This document shows positions 46,314-57,929 of a DNA stretch of 64,000 bases, piece by piece (within the stretch, counting starts at the first letter, position 1; every line of letters starts with the position of its first letter). The notes beneath the pieces were generated by a model that did no database searches, had not been told where the DNA came from, and was given only the letters and a program-made list of their open reading frames with translations. Made by a program: the position numbers and the translations under genes. The DNA comes from Lindgomyces ingoldianus (lineage: Eukaryota > Ascomycota > Dothideomycetes > Pleosporales > Lindgomycetaceae). Where the stretch lies: contig NW_022985198.1 in NCBI RefSeq assembly GCF_010093535.1, positions 448,100 to 512,099 of the forward strand. Reading direction: 5' to 3'.

Positions 46314-46593
46314 TGTAACAATCCTTATAAATTGTTCCATCTTAGATGGCCTAGAAGGCCCCTGTATCAGCCCTAACCCTAACCTAGCTCTAACCCCTGC
46401 TGTTGCCTCTATTACCTTATGTATTTAGTTGCACCTTGCTTCTATAGCTAGCTTAGTAGTTTTCTAATATCCTTTTGTACAAGGCCTATAGGTGTTAATA
46501 GCATTCCTAGGTTTAGAGTCCCCACGCACTTCTATATGCCTCTAAGTGGATTCCTACTGCATTTAGACCTATTGTCTTGCCTATGCTGTTACA
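46314..46593 (+). repeat. 3' LTR of TRIM-A2
   Basis: 280 bp starting TGTAACAATCC and ending GCTGTTACA, RIPed along its whole length, preceded by an eight-G polypurine tract. Confidence 0.92.
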
Positions 46594-46598
46594 ATAGC

Positions 46599-47062
46599 TA
46601 TTCTTACACCTTTATAATTTAAAGATATAACTTTAGGTTTAGTAGTTTTTTAAAAAAAAATTAGTAACTAAAAAGTATATAAATATAATAAAAACTTATT
46701 TTTTTTTTATTTTTATATTTTTTTTAGTATTTCTTACTCTTTGTACTAGCATTTTTAAGGCCCTTTTTTTTATTAATGCAGCAGTTATCTCTTGTCTAGT
46801 TGCTAATTAGATAAAAATATAAATACCTTTAAGTAGCATTTATTACTTTTAAAAATGTCTAGTGCTACACTTTCTTTATTAACTATTCTAATTAGTTTTT
46901 ACTATAAGCCTTAGATTTACTATTATAAGCATGTCTTTTTTAGTTTAATTATAATCTACTTTTAATAGCATTAGAAAGTAAATCTAATTAGTTAGCTATA
47001 CTTTCTAGTGTAGGCTTTATAGCGCTAAGAAAGACATTATTTTTAAAAGTTTTTTTAATAAA
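46599..47062. other. Unidentified RIPed DNA
   Basis: AT-saturated. The minus strand gives a basic, stop-riddled reading that might derive from a transposase, but no motif is convincing. It probably continues beyond the mini LTR element. Confidence 0.35.
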
Positions 47063-47067
47063 CTTAT

Positions 47068-47489
47068 TGTTGCGTTTGCCAAAAGGTCAACCTCCCAGCT
47101 AGCACAGCAGAAGGATATATGTAGACGGATAGCTGTACGCGACACACCCCCCAGCTCGAACCGTGGAACGAGAGAGGTGAAACATGGTGAAACAACCTCA
47201 ACACACCCTTCCTCTTTCGCCCGAGCAACAGAACTTAGAGACGGATCCAGTAAGGTAGCCTCTGTAATAGACGCACTGCCTAAATGCTCTTTGCTGAGCG
47301 TGGGAATCGAACACGCAGTGTTCCGGGATAATGCGATCCTATTGGTGGAGCAGGGGTGCGCAAATTTTCAAGCGCTAACCATCTACACTACGCCGCGAAC
47401 CGGGCTCATAACTGTTGCGTTTGCCAAAAGGTCAACCTCCCAGCTAGCACAGCAGAAGGATATATGTAGACGGATAGCTGTACGCGACA
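47068..47489 (-). mobile_element. 422-bp mini LTR retroelement with tRNA-like insert
   Basis: Identical 77-bp direct repeats (47068-47144 and 47413-47489) have inverted TGTTGCG/CGCGACA ends and are flanked by the exact duplication cttat (47063-47067 and 47490-47494). On the minus strand the left repeat is preceded by a polypurine tract (ctggggggtg, 47154-47145). Immediately after the right repeat is GTTATGAGCCCGG (47412-47400), complementary to the anticodon arm of fungal initiator tRNA-Met. That is the half-tRNA primer site used by Drosophila copia and Ty5. The 268-bp interior has no ORF but a tRNA-like stretch. Clean of RIP in a RIPed setting. Confidence 0.85.
47298..47397 (-). ncRNA. tRNA-like sequence with A and B boxes
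   Basis: The minus strand shows an A-box-like TAGTGTAGATGGTTAGCGC (47390-47372), whose D stem GTGT/GCGC pairs, and a B-box GTTCGATTCC (47312-47303) within GCGTG/CACGC. The acceptor ends (CGCGGCG and GCTCAGC) do not pair, the T loop would be 9 nt, and about 60 nt separate the two arms. It is therefore a degenerate tRNA or tRNA-derived pol III promoter and not a certain tRNA gene. Confidence 0.4.
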
Positions 47490-47494
47490 CTTAT

Positions 47495-48871
47495 TTAAAC
47501 ATGTCTAAAGAGAGATACCACTATCCTCTAAAATCTTTTAAAGCTTTTTAAAATTATTTATTATGTTACTAATTTTTACTATGTTTTTATTATTATTACT
47601 ACTATTAGTGTTATAAATAGGATAGGGACAGCAGTTATATAAGAGTAGAGAGACTTATAGTAATAAAAGAAGGCTTAGAGATTAAAGCTTTTATGTAACA
47701 TGTTGTATAAGCTCTATTAGCTCTGTATAGTATTCTAGACTACATTAGTAGTAGTTAAAAAGGGGGGATAGCTAATGTGCTTTTAATCTACTTTTTATGT
47801 GTTACCTCTAGCTCTTTATTTAGTTATAGTATATAGCATAACTAAAAATAGCAGCAGTAAACATAGTTTATAAGTTATTTTTAGTTTAAAAACATAGCCT
47901 AACATATTTAAAATAGTACTAAAAATAGGTAGATACTTATGTTATATATGTTAAAGTTTTATTTAATATAGTAAAAACACTTATATACCTTAATTTAAAT
48001 AGCATCTAATACTTTCTTTTTATTATTATTATTTATCTATGCAAGCTGTTATATAAAGTAAATAGGTGTAAATAAAGTCTATATTTACTTATAACTATAA
48101 ATTTCTTAGTCTTTTATGCTAGTTTACAAATACTACTTTTCTTTATAGGCATGCTGTTAGTCTTATTACATAGTTTCTAATATTTAAGAAAAAGCCTCTT
48201 AAAAGTAATTAAATTATTATATAATAATAAAAAGCTTAATATAAAAAAGGTCTATATAGTTCTCTAGCTAAGAAAGGAACACAACATTATGTAAAAGCAT
48301 AGTAACAGATTTAGATATAACTATAAAAGTGTTTTAATAGCAAATTGATACTAATTTATATGTAAACAACTATTTAAGTAATAGTAGTAAGAAGTTAGCG
48401 CATTAGTTACTAAAATAACTCTACATAGTAGTATACTGCATGTTAGTAGCTAGGTAAAGTCTAGACATGTTTAAATTTAGTTTTAATTAGGTTTATAACT
48501 ACATTCTTTTATAAGCTAAACTATATAAAGAAGGTAAAAATACTAATATTAATATATATATTAGACTGCCTCTATAAAAAGGCTATTTTAAAGGTTAACT
48601 ATAGTAGTAGTATGTAAGGTTATTAGGGACTTATATAAATCTTGTTTAAAATTATTCTAGATTTACTTTTTATCTCTTATACACCTAGTAGTAAGGCAGT
48701 TATAATTACTAAGTATAAAGTATTTAAGACATTATTATAAGTAGTTTTTAGCTTATTATTACTTTATTAAATATCTTATTATATCTTATATAGTGCTAAA
48801 GTAAACTAGCTTTATATAAAAACTTTATTCTTATTTTATATAGTATTTTAGATGTAAAAGCTATCTAAAAA
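47495..48871. other. Unidentified RIPed DNA
   Basis: AT-rich with stops in all frames and no LTR pair or terminal repeat recognised. Its right end abuts the truncated pogo copy. Confidence 0.35.
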
Positions 48872-49756
48872 GTTATTACTATTTATATGCTTTTTTACTT
48901 ATTACACTTTTTATAGCTACTTAATGTAGGTTATTTTACTTTTTTAAAGAAAGTATATAGGCGCTAAGCTAAAAACTTTATACATAACTAAATTACTTAT
49001 ATTATAAAAATAAAGTTCTTACTATGCTTTAAAGTAGCTTATAATGCTATAATTACTTTTAGTAATATTTAAAAAAAGTTTTAAAGCGCTAAATTAGTTT
49101 CTTTTAACCTATAATAAGTTATAATAGGCCTTAATATAAAGTTATGCACTTTATTACTACTACTACTTATATATAATAAGCCTTAGTAGTTGTAAACTTT
49201 AAGTAATACTTTAAAACTTAAGTTATAATTAATACTTATAAAAATAAAAATTTGAAAGCATATAAATAGTTTACTAACTTTTATAGTTAAAGTGTTTAAA
49301 AAAGTTTTAAAAAAAGTAGTAATAATTATCTATAAGCTAGTATTAGCATAATAAAAAATTACTAAGCTTTAAGTAGCTAATAAGGCTACTATATAACATA
49401 AATTACATAAAAGAAAGTAAATTAAAGTAAAAAAAACTTTAATAATTTAAAAAAGCCTACACTTAATAGCTTTAAAGAAGTTTAAAGTGCGTAGTAATAG
49501 AAAGAAAGTAAAGAAGTAGGTATAAGCTAAAGTAAGTAAGCTATCCTAAAGGCGCTACAGATAGTGCAATTAGACTAGGCATAACACATAAATGTGTAAG
49601 CAAGAAGCAGAAGTAGTATCTAAATAATATTCTAGGCTGTACTGTACTATATAGTGCTAGAGCGGGTTGTTATAGGCTATAATAGATTTTATTAGAGTAG
49701 GGTCTTGGCAAAATTAAGCGACTTAGGTGTGTGAGCAACTTGCCCGTGAAGTACGT
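48872..49756 (+). mobile_element. 3' half of a pogo element, 5'-truncated
   Basis: 885 bp homologous to about 17824-18711, starting just before the third catalytic residue region and ending in the 3' inverted terminus with TA at 49757-49758. The C-terminal zinc knuckle is still readable near 49555-49600. The 5' part and 5' terminus are absent. Confidence 0.82.
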
Positions 49757-49758
49757 TA

Positions 49759-50330
49759 ATAGATATAGACATTACTTAGTAAAAAAGAATTATTACTTTT
49801 TTAGTATAAAAAGTAGACCTATGTTAGCAACTTTAAGATCTCTTATAAAAAGAAAGTTAAGCATTATTAAGCAAGGACTAGCAGTAGATAAGTAAATGTT
49901 ACTCTTAATAGTGCTTTAATAGTGTTGCATTAGTGTTTAGCAGAAGCAAGATAGGTGCAGGACTAGTCCTAGACTTAATAATTATAAAAGGTTGTGTAAT
50001 ATTTAATTTAAAACTAGATAGAGAGCTTTTGTACACTAACTCTAGTTGTTCTTAGGCCAAGATGCACCAGTCACGACTTAAGCAGGGGGCATCGGAGTTC
50101 GTCGGGCTAGTGCAATGCCGAGCCTCTGATGGTGCACCTTTGGCGTTTTATCGCTTGGAGATGGATTCTTCCGGGACCGGTTGGCTACTTAAGATCATGC
50201 CAGCGCCACAACCTATCTCATCACCTCGCATACTTATGCAACAATGGTGAAGACTATGCTTGTTATCAGCCGACCTATCCTATTACGCCGCCTTGTCATG
50301 CAACGATGGTTGAAGATCGTGCTGGTCATC
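49759..50330. other. Flank of Gypsy-4: RIPed, then clean
   Basis: 49759-50030 is RIPed without recognisable content. 50031-50330 is clean and GC-balanced, with overlapping open frames up to 84 codons but no motif I know, and ends in the Gypsy-4 duplication tcatc. Confidence 0.4.
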
Positions 50331-50648
50331 TGTCACAGTATCCTCCCCGGATCCCAGACATAACTGTATTAGATGCGTACTAGAGTATTATTAGTGCACG
50401 TCTAATATAAACACAACACAACATAGACATAAACTTAAGCATAAACTACCTTAACACTAACTAAACCTAAAACAGGCTTAATTTATACTTAAAGCGCTTA
50501 GACTTTTAAGCTAAGTATTTAATTACTAATTTCTTCCTAAACTTTCTTATTTCTTATATAACATCTTATACTTACTATAATACCTTACATAGTAATTAAA
50601 CTAGACTTTTATAAAGCTTTATAACTTTACTTATGTATAATTATAACA
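50331..50648 (+). repeat. 5' LTR of Gypsy-4
   Basis: 318 bp, TGTCACAG to ATAACA. The first 60 bp or so are clean and the rest RIPed. Confidence 0.92.
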
Positions 50649-50708
50649 TTATGTTGTGTTAAAACTTTAGCTAAAAATAGCCTCTAAATTTAATTTAATA
50701 AGCTTAGT

Positions 50709-50988
50709 TGTCTGTACGTAGCAGCAGCGTCGCGGCCTGGATACGAACGATCGCGCACGAGCAGGATCATGTATCTATGTCACATAATGCTCGTGCGCGA
50801 ACCTCTGTGCGCAAACATCTAGATATCCTCTTTTTCCTCTGTACAGAGGAAAGACAAGAGTAATAGAACTAGAAACATGTTGCCCTTACCTTACCTACCT
50901 TGTACACTGTGCACACTGTACACTACTCTTACTCTTACTACTTAAGTGCTTATACTATAAGCAGCTAGCTATTAGAGCCTATTTAACA
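50709..50988 (+). repeat. 5' LTR of Copia-2
   Basis: 280 bp. The outer 130 bp are clean (cgtcgcggcctggatacg), while the 3' LTR reads tgttgcagcctagatata at the same place. Confidence 0.92.
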
Positions 50989-51449
50989 CTAATTAGTAGT
51001 TAATTTAACTAACTATAAATTAGTAAAAGTAATAATAAAGTACCTACGCTTTATAAGGTACTTTATTTTATTACTTATCTTTTAAGAAGAGTAATAGTAG
51101 AGTACCTACACTTTATAAGGTACTTTGTTTAGTTACTTATCTCTTAGAATAGTAGATTAATTCTTTACATTATATAGCAAGCTTTGCTACTATATAAAGT
51201 AAAAAGGAGATAGTGTAAGACACATACTAAAGCTACTAAAGCTGTATAACCTAGTAGCTAAATAATAGCACATTAATCCTTTATATTATACAGCAAGCTC
51301 TGCTACTGTACAAAGTAAGGAAGAGATAGTGTAAGGCGCACACTAAAGCTATTAAAGCTGCATAACCTAGCAGCTAGACAACAGCAGTACCTGTGCAATC
51401 TACTAGAAAAGTAATTAACTATACTATTATAATAAAATCTTATTAGTAA

Positions 51450-54400
51450 CTAATAACTCTGCGTAATAATAAAAAAAATAAGAAATAATTTTTATTATAT
51501 AAATAACTTATAAAAGACATAAAGATATTAGAGGCAACACTATAAAATAAGACTAGCTTAGAGTACTAGAATAACAAAATTAACATATTAGAAGCTTTAA
51601 TAAGCTTATAAACTTAATTATATATAAGTTATATAATTACTAATCTACATATAATAACTTAGAAGGGCGCTACTTTTTTAAGTGCGTATATAGAGGATTT
51701 TAAAAGATAGACACTATAAAACTTCTTAGCACTTAGCTGCGCGTTTAAAAAGAAGCTTATATAAGTGCTAAAGGATAAGAGAATTACACTATAGCTAGGC
51801 ACTAAAGGTACCTAAGCCTAGAAGCTGTATAATATAGCATAAAGAAAAGTAATTACACTAAAAAGGCTTTATATATAACTTTTATTACTATATAAGGCTC
51901 TGTATAGAAGTAGACTAAACATAATGCTGCTATTAACACTAAACATACTAGCATTACTTACTTCTACACCTTAGCTAGCACTACACTAATTACTGTATAA
52001 ATAATACATGCCACCCTACTTAACGCCTGCTCTACACCCTTAATTGTACACACCACTGCCTGCAGTAGTGTATGCACTACTAATACCACCTGCACAATCT
52101 ATACTACATTACAACTTATATAAACTTCTACCTTAGAGGGAAACTGCTAAAGAAAAACTTCTAGTAAATAAAATTATATAATTTTAAAAAGCATAAAAAA
52201 AAAATAATAACTATATAAGTTAACTATATAACATTTTTATAAATAAAATAAAAATTTTTATTAATTTATATTAACAGCTAGATATCTAAGAAACTTAGTA
52301 CATAGATATCTTTCTAGACATCCTAAAAGGTTAGGTAAATATGTACTATATGCACAACATAGGCCCTAGACATAACTAGAAGCATTTGTACAACACTTTA
52401 AGTAGTTACTTTAACACTAATGTAAACTATAGCTAGTACTAGACAGACTAGATAATAATAACTTTTACATAATACTAATAAAAAAACTTTAATAAAAGTT
52501 TATATAAAGCTTTTAAAATAATAATTAATAAGCTTACACTTATATAAAAAGCACTAGAAATAGAATTTTAAAGAGATGTTCTACTGCACACTGCTGTTAT
52601 ATAAGCCTGTTAAAGATAACTAGAACTAGAACATGCTATGTTTACTATTAAGCTCTTATGTAAAGCCTTATTTAGCAACTTATAAGCATTACTTTAAGTT
52701 ACTATAGACTAAAGGGTAAACTAATACCTTTAGGAACTGCCTAATGCATACTACATAGACTGCTAATACAACTCTGCATAATAAAAGTTTGCATAATAAG
52801 AAGAAAGCTTCCTTATGCGTAGAAGAGAACAACATAGAAGATTTTTATCTAGGTTTAGGCTACAATCTAGAGACAACTGCACGCAGACAAAGAAGTGCTT
52901 TATCTGCTATAAGAAAGAATGTTAGTTATTAAACTACTCTTATAATAACTATATGTAAGTAAAGAACTAGTACATTACCTTATATAAAGATTTCTATAAT
53001 AAGACCTTATTATGTAAAGCTATTACTTTATACATCTAAGACTTTAAAGGTTACTTTAAGGAAAAAAATAATTTGCATAATATAAAGAAAATAAAATAGA
53101 AAAGTAAGAATGCTAAAAAAGCTGTTAACTACTTTACCTCTACTACTTATCTACACTATGTAACAGAAGAGGATATCTACAGCATTAAACCTAAGGAATA
53201 TGCTAAGCAGTTTATCCTTAATAACTAATACTATATAGTATACTAAGGTAAACTATAGAACATAGGCGTAGCAAAGATTTTTACTATTAGTAAGTCTTAA
53301 CTTAAGGTGTACATATAAGAAAACCTATGTATAAAAATTAATTAGACACCTAGCTAAATAAATATTAGCTTTAAAGGCTAAACACTAAAGAGATTAATTA
53401 GTACTATACAAATCTAGAACTTAATTAGTCTAGTTATATACTATATTCTAGAGACTCTAACACTATTTCTGCTATTACTAGCAGATGCTAACTAACTTAG
53501 AGCATACTTTAACAACATTCTAAATGTTATTATACATAAAGATAAAACTACTATACTTATTATATAAAAATAAGGACACTTTTTTTTAATATTAGTAAGA
53601 AAGAATCTATGTCTTTCTTTACTAAATTAGAACTCTACTGCCTCTACTACTAATTTAGACACCCCTGCATAGAGAGACTCTAAAAGATGCTAACTAGCGC
53701 TAGCCACAACATTAATGCTGTAGTGCTAGAAGAGATTAAGAAGTTCTGCTACCTCTGCTAATTATATAACTAGGCCCTATAAAAATTTAAGTTTATAATT
53801 AAAGATAACACCTACTTTAACTATAAAGTTATTATTAATGTTATATAAATTAATAATAAAGATGTTCTACATGTTATTAATGTAAACACATTATTTTAGG
53901 CTGCCACATTCCTAAAATCTATGTCTATATAAGATACTTAGAATGCACTATGCAAATGCTAGATTAACACTTATTAAAAACCCCTAGACTATATTATGTA
54001 TAACTTTAGTATAAACTTTGCTTTAAAGGATTTTTAAGCTTATATAAAGATTATAGGAGCTATATGTAGGCAGATGCCTATAAAAGCATATTAGGCAGTT
54101 AGAAAGGTTAAGTATGTGCACACACCTCTCTAATAAGTGTTTAACATCCTAAAGACTAAGCTAGGTAACTGTACAGATAATAAGGCTATCCTATAGATAG
54201 CAGTTAAGGCTCTAAATAACACAGCTAGCCTACATAGTCTAGTACTTACACTGCTAGTCTTTAGGGCATACCTAAAAATTAACCTAAACTTTTTACTATT
54301 ACTAGACATTATTACATAAGCAAGTGCTATACAAAAGGCAATAAAAATACTTTAAAAGAACTATGTAAAAGTAAACATTAATTATATAATTAATACTTAT

Positions 54401-57010
54401 AATAGCTTTATAACACATAAAGTTCTTAACTTCTCTCTTAGCTTAGAGATTATAGCATAAAGGGAGAAGAAAGGCTAGACTAGCCTGTATAAGATTAAAA
54501 GCATTAAAAAAAGAGACATTATTATTAAAAGAAAAAATAGCCTACTAAAGCTCTAATATACACAGGTTAAACTATACTATAAAGAAAAAAAAGAAGATAA
54601 CTTACTTATAATAGATAACCTAGATAAACTAATTCTTATGTAAAAAGATTTTCTAAAGAAAAAAAAAAAAAACAGCCTTATAAAAATGTTACAAAGGCAG
54701 AACTAAAGCCTACTATAAACTAAGCCCCTTAGGATAGCAATGCTGCACTAGTGTAAAGAGAAAATATAGATACTAAAAGAAGTAAAAAGTAAAAGAAACC
54801 TACATAAAGTCTAGACTAGGTATTTCTAACCTAGAAGAAAAAGGATAATTAGGCCTTATTTATTAAGCTCTATATAGATAGTGTAATTACTACACCTAGA
54901 GAACTATTTAAAGAATTAGACTACATAGAGATAGACACCTTAATTACTAATAGCACTTTTAAGGTTATAGTGTATAACTTAATAAAGTATAAAAGTTAGA
55001 TTTTTAACTTTTACTTTATATAAAAAGTAAAAGGTAAAACAACCTAACTATATAAGAAATCCTGCCTAGTGTTTACTAGCTACTTAGATAAAAAGAAAAA
55101 AGAAATTCTTACTTAGTTACTAACTATCTAGAGGATAAGCTAGAGACTACTCTTAGCTATAAAAGTAAGCCTAAGAGCTACATATAAAATGCATTTTAAA
55201 CTATGTAATATTACATAAGTATACATCTAATTAATAGATAAGCTTATGCGCACACTATACGCAAAGCTACTAAAAAAGATGCGCTAGAGCTTTCTACTAA
55301 ATATAATACTCTAGGTTGTACAACTCTTGTATAGAGCTGCTAAATTAGAACTGTATTAGTTTAAAACATACTATAACTACTATAAAAAAAAGCTGCGCAT
55401 GCACATCTTTTTATATAACCCCTACTTTTTAATTACTAATAAAGAAAAGCATACCTTTAGTATTACTAGCTTATAGATAGACAACACTTTAAGCATTATA
55501 ATAAAGAATTTTATATAAAGAGAAAAAAAAAACTATAAAAGGCAAAGTTCTATATAAAGGGTAAGACTATTCTAGTAAAGAAGCAACTTATTAAGTTTAA
55601 TAGTAAAAGAATTAAACTTACACACAACATAGTAGTTCTTACTTAAAAAAAACAAGTAAGCTACCTTTATATAATTAACCTAGAGAATAAGAATGCTATA
55701 TAATAATATATTAAGTAACATGTAAAAGGGGTATACATTACATCTATATATTAACTAGAGGCAGCATTTAACCTTTTTATTACTACATAAACTATAGACT
55801 TTTTATATAATAACATTAACACACTTAACACATAAATTTAATAGTAGATAGATAATAGTAAGCATAGTCTTACTTTTCTACTATTACAGCTTAATTATGC
55901 AAAGCTGTTTATTTTTATAAATAAATTATTTACTAATAATAAAAACTTTAGCTTATAGCTAGGATTTTTAATTATATTAAGTAATAAAGACTATATAGAG
56001 TAAAGTAACTACTTTAAAATACTAGGCAACATTATACACTAAAATTCTACTAAGTGTAAAAGAGTAACTAGGAGTGTCCTTACTAGTAAACTATATAGAA
56101 TAGTTAGAGAGTTTAATAATATAATTACTTTTAGTATAACTTTATAGTAAATTATATAAACACTTAAATTACTACTAATTTTAGTAGTAATCTATATAGA
56201 TTTAAAGTTTTTATATAATTACTTTATTAAGCTAAGCACTACTAGTAAAAAGTAACTTATAATTAACATTATGTTACTCTATAAATTATATAAAAAAAAG
56301 GAAATTACTAAGATTAAGTAAATTAATAGTAAAAACAACTTAGTAGATGTATGTATAAAGAAAACACTAAACTAAGCTTTTTAATTATTAGTCCTAACTA
56401 ACTACTTCTCTGTCTAGATAGAAGCATTTGTAGACTAGCTAGATTCTGTGCGCAAAGATGCTCTAGACTAACTAGACTAATAACACTTTTATATAAGGCT
56501 TATCTTTTTTATTTTTTTTATTATACGCACTTATTTTTCTTATTATAAGATTAAAAAAGAAGGATATGTAAAAAAGACAGTCTATTTATCTAGTATACAG
56601 AAAAAGAAAAAGCTACTACCCCTTACATATAGTAGTCACAATGCAGACCACAGCTCTACTATACACATAAGGCATAGGCATTAGCTTAGAAGTTAGCTAA
56701 CATATAACACTTAATAAAAAAAAAAGCACTAGTAGTGCTGCTATAATAATAAGCACATAAAGTTACTAAGACTTAACTATAACTTTAAACTAAAACTATA
56801 TAAAAGTACTTTTTATAACACACAACCTTTGCTGCCTACAGCTGCAGATTAGTGCTAGTAAGTAAGATAACATTAATATTATAAAATAGTAAAGCTGCTA
56901 TATACTACTTCTTAGCCTATCTATAATTAGCATTTTATATAAAAAAAAAGCAGAAGAGCTAAAAAATTTATATGTTTATGCTAAGATGCTAAATAAACTG
57001 CTAATTAGTA
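51450..57010 (+). pseudogene. Copia-2 gag-pol relic
   Basis: The gag zinc knuckle lies at 52896-52937 (CFIC-YKKEC, with the final His read as Tyr), the pattern of a fungal Copia group. The RT part runs from about 54890 (RELFKELDYIEIDTLI) through SCLVFTSYLDKKKKEILTQ to SLQIDN near 55460-55485, which stands for the LQTDD active site. RNase H follows, with LQWQIDN-like and KCKRVTRSVL (about 56060-56090) blocks, and ends near 56480 in FSVWIEAFVD-like sequence. Stops and Asp-to-Asn changes are everywhere. The 600 bp from 57010 to the 3' LTR are non-coding. Confidence 0.85.
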
Positions 57011-57125
57011 GCAGAACTAGTTAAAAGGGTAACACAGATGCGCCCTAGGCTGCTAGACTGCATAAGGACGTTAAAGACGCCCGCACTAACAGCGCTAGAG
57101 GTAGAGGAGGAAGGCTAGAGAGACA

Positions 57126-57164
57126 TCTCTCTCTCTCTCTCTCTATGTGTGTGTGTGTGTGTGT

Positions 57165-57196
<32 letters not shown>

Positions 57197-57197
57197 A
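57126..57197. repeat. Compound (CT)n-(GT)n microsatellite
   Basis: About 20 bp of CT repeats followed by about 50 bp of GT repeats broken twice by AT. It lies in a low-RIP patch (57025-57360) of the Copia-2 3' region. Confidence 0.9.
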
Positions 57198-57644
57198 CAG
57201 GCAAAAGTATCTGTTACTATTAGCACTATACAAAAAGAGAAAAGAGTTAGGGAATAGTACAGTAGGGCTTAGAGAGTAAAGAATAAAGAAGAGAAGGTAA
57301 AGAAAAAAAAAAGACCTTATTATATACACCTCCTTACGCACCTGCCTACGCAAAGATTCTACACTATTCTAGTATAAAACTCTGCATAAAATAGTTTATA
57401 CACTACTAAATTACTTATAAGGTAAGCACATAAAGGCTAGATAATAATAGCCTAAAACACTTTACACTATTTATAGAGCTATTTATATAGTGTAACTAGC
57501 TTATCTTAATGTACAGCATTACTAAGGCAAGTCTTAATAAATAGGGTAGAGTAAAAGTAGAACATAATTAGATAGACCTACATAGGCAGAAGGAAGGTAA
57601 CGTGTACAGAAGGCAACTCTTTAGACAAAAAGAAAAGTTGCTAG

Positions 57645-57924
57645 TGTCTGTACATAGCAGCAGTGTTGCAGCCTAGATATAAATAATTGCGCATAAGTAG
57701 AATTACATATCTATGTTACATAATACTTGTGTGTAAACCTCTGTACATAAACATCTAAATATCCCCTTTTTTTTCTATACAAAGGAAAGATAAGAGCAAT
57801 AGAACTAGAAACATGTTACTCTTACCTTACCTACCTTATACGCTGTGCACACTGTACACCACTCTTACTCTTGCTACTTAAGTGCTTATACTATAAGCAG
57901 CTAGCTGTTAGAGCCCATTTAACA
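57645..57924 (+). repeat. 3' LTR of Copia-2
   Basis: 280 bp. The inner (left) part is RIPed and the outer end slightly cleaner (gagcccatttaaca against gagcctatttaaca). Confidence 0.92.
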
Positions 57925-57929
57925 TTAGT

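Larger units (their letters stand above)
44790..46593 (+). mobile_element. TRIM-A2: non-autonomous LTR element with two nested solo LTRs
   Basis: The duplication atagc is exact (44785-44789 and 46594-46598). The 5' LTR spans 44790-45414 and is 280 bp once the nested Copia-1 LTR (340 bp plus 5-bp duplication) is removed. The 3' LTR is 46314-46593 (280 bp). The interior shares its sequence and polypurine tract with TRIM-A1 but is about 200 bp shorter and holds a second nested solo LTR. Confidence 0.92.
50709..57924 (+). mobile_element. Copia-2 LTR retrotransposon
   Basis: 7,216 bp with 280-bp LTRs (50709-50988 and 57645-57924) and the exact duplication ttagt (50704-50708 and 57925-57929). Gag with zinc knuckle, then integrase, RT and RNase H follow on the plus strand. 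It is a different lineage from Copia-1: its RT motif is the fungal LQTDD type, not YVDD. Confidence 0.92.

Noticed and set aside
47298..47397. A functional tRNA gene
   Set aside because: Acceptor arms do not pair and the T arm is irregular, so I list it only as tRNA-like.
47177..47551. 124-codon ORF across the mini LTR element
   Set aside because: It crosses the tRNA-like region, the right LTR and the target duplication, so it is accidental.
50129..50383. 84-codon ORF next to Gypsy-4
   Set aside because: It runs into the Gypsy-4 LTR and shows no domain; probably chance in clean DNA.
57045..57353. 102-codon minus-strand ORF over the microsatellite
   Set aside because: Encodes only dipeptide repeats from the microsatellite and hydrophobic low-complexity sequence.
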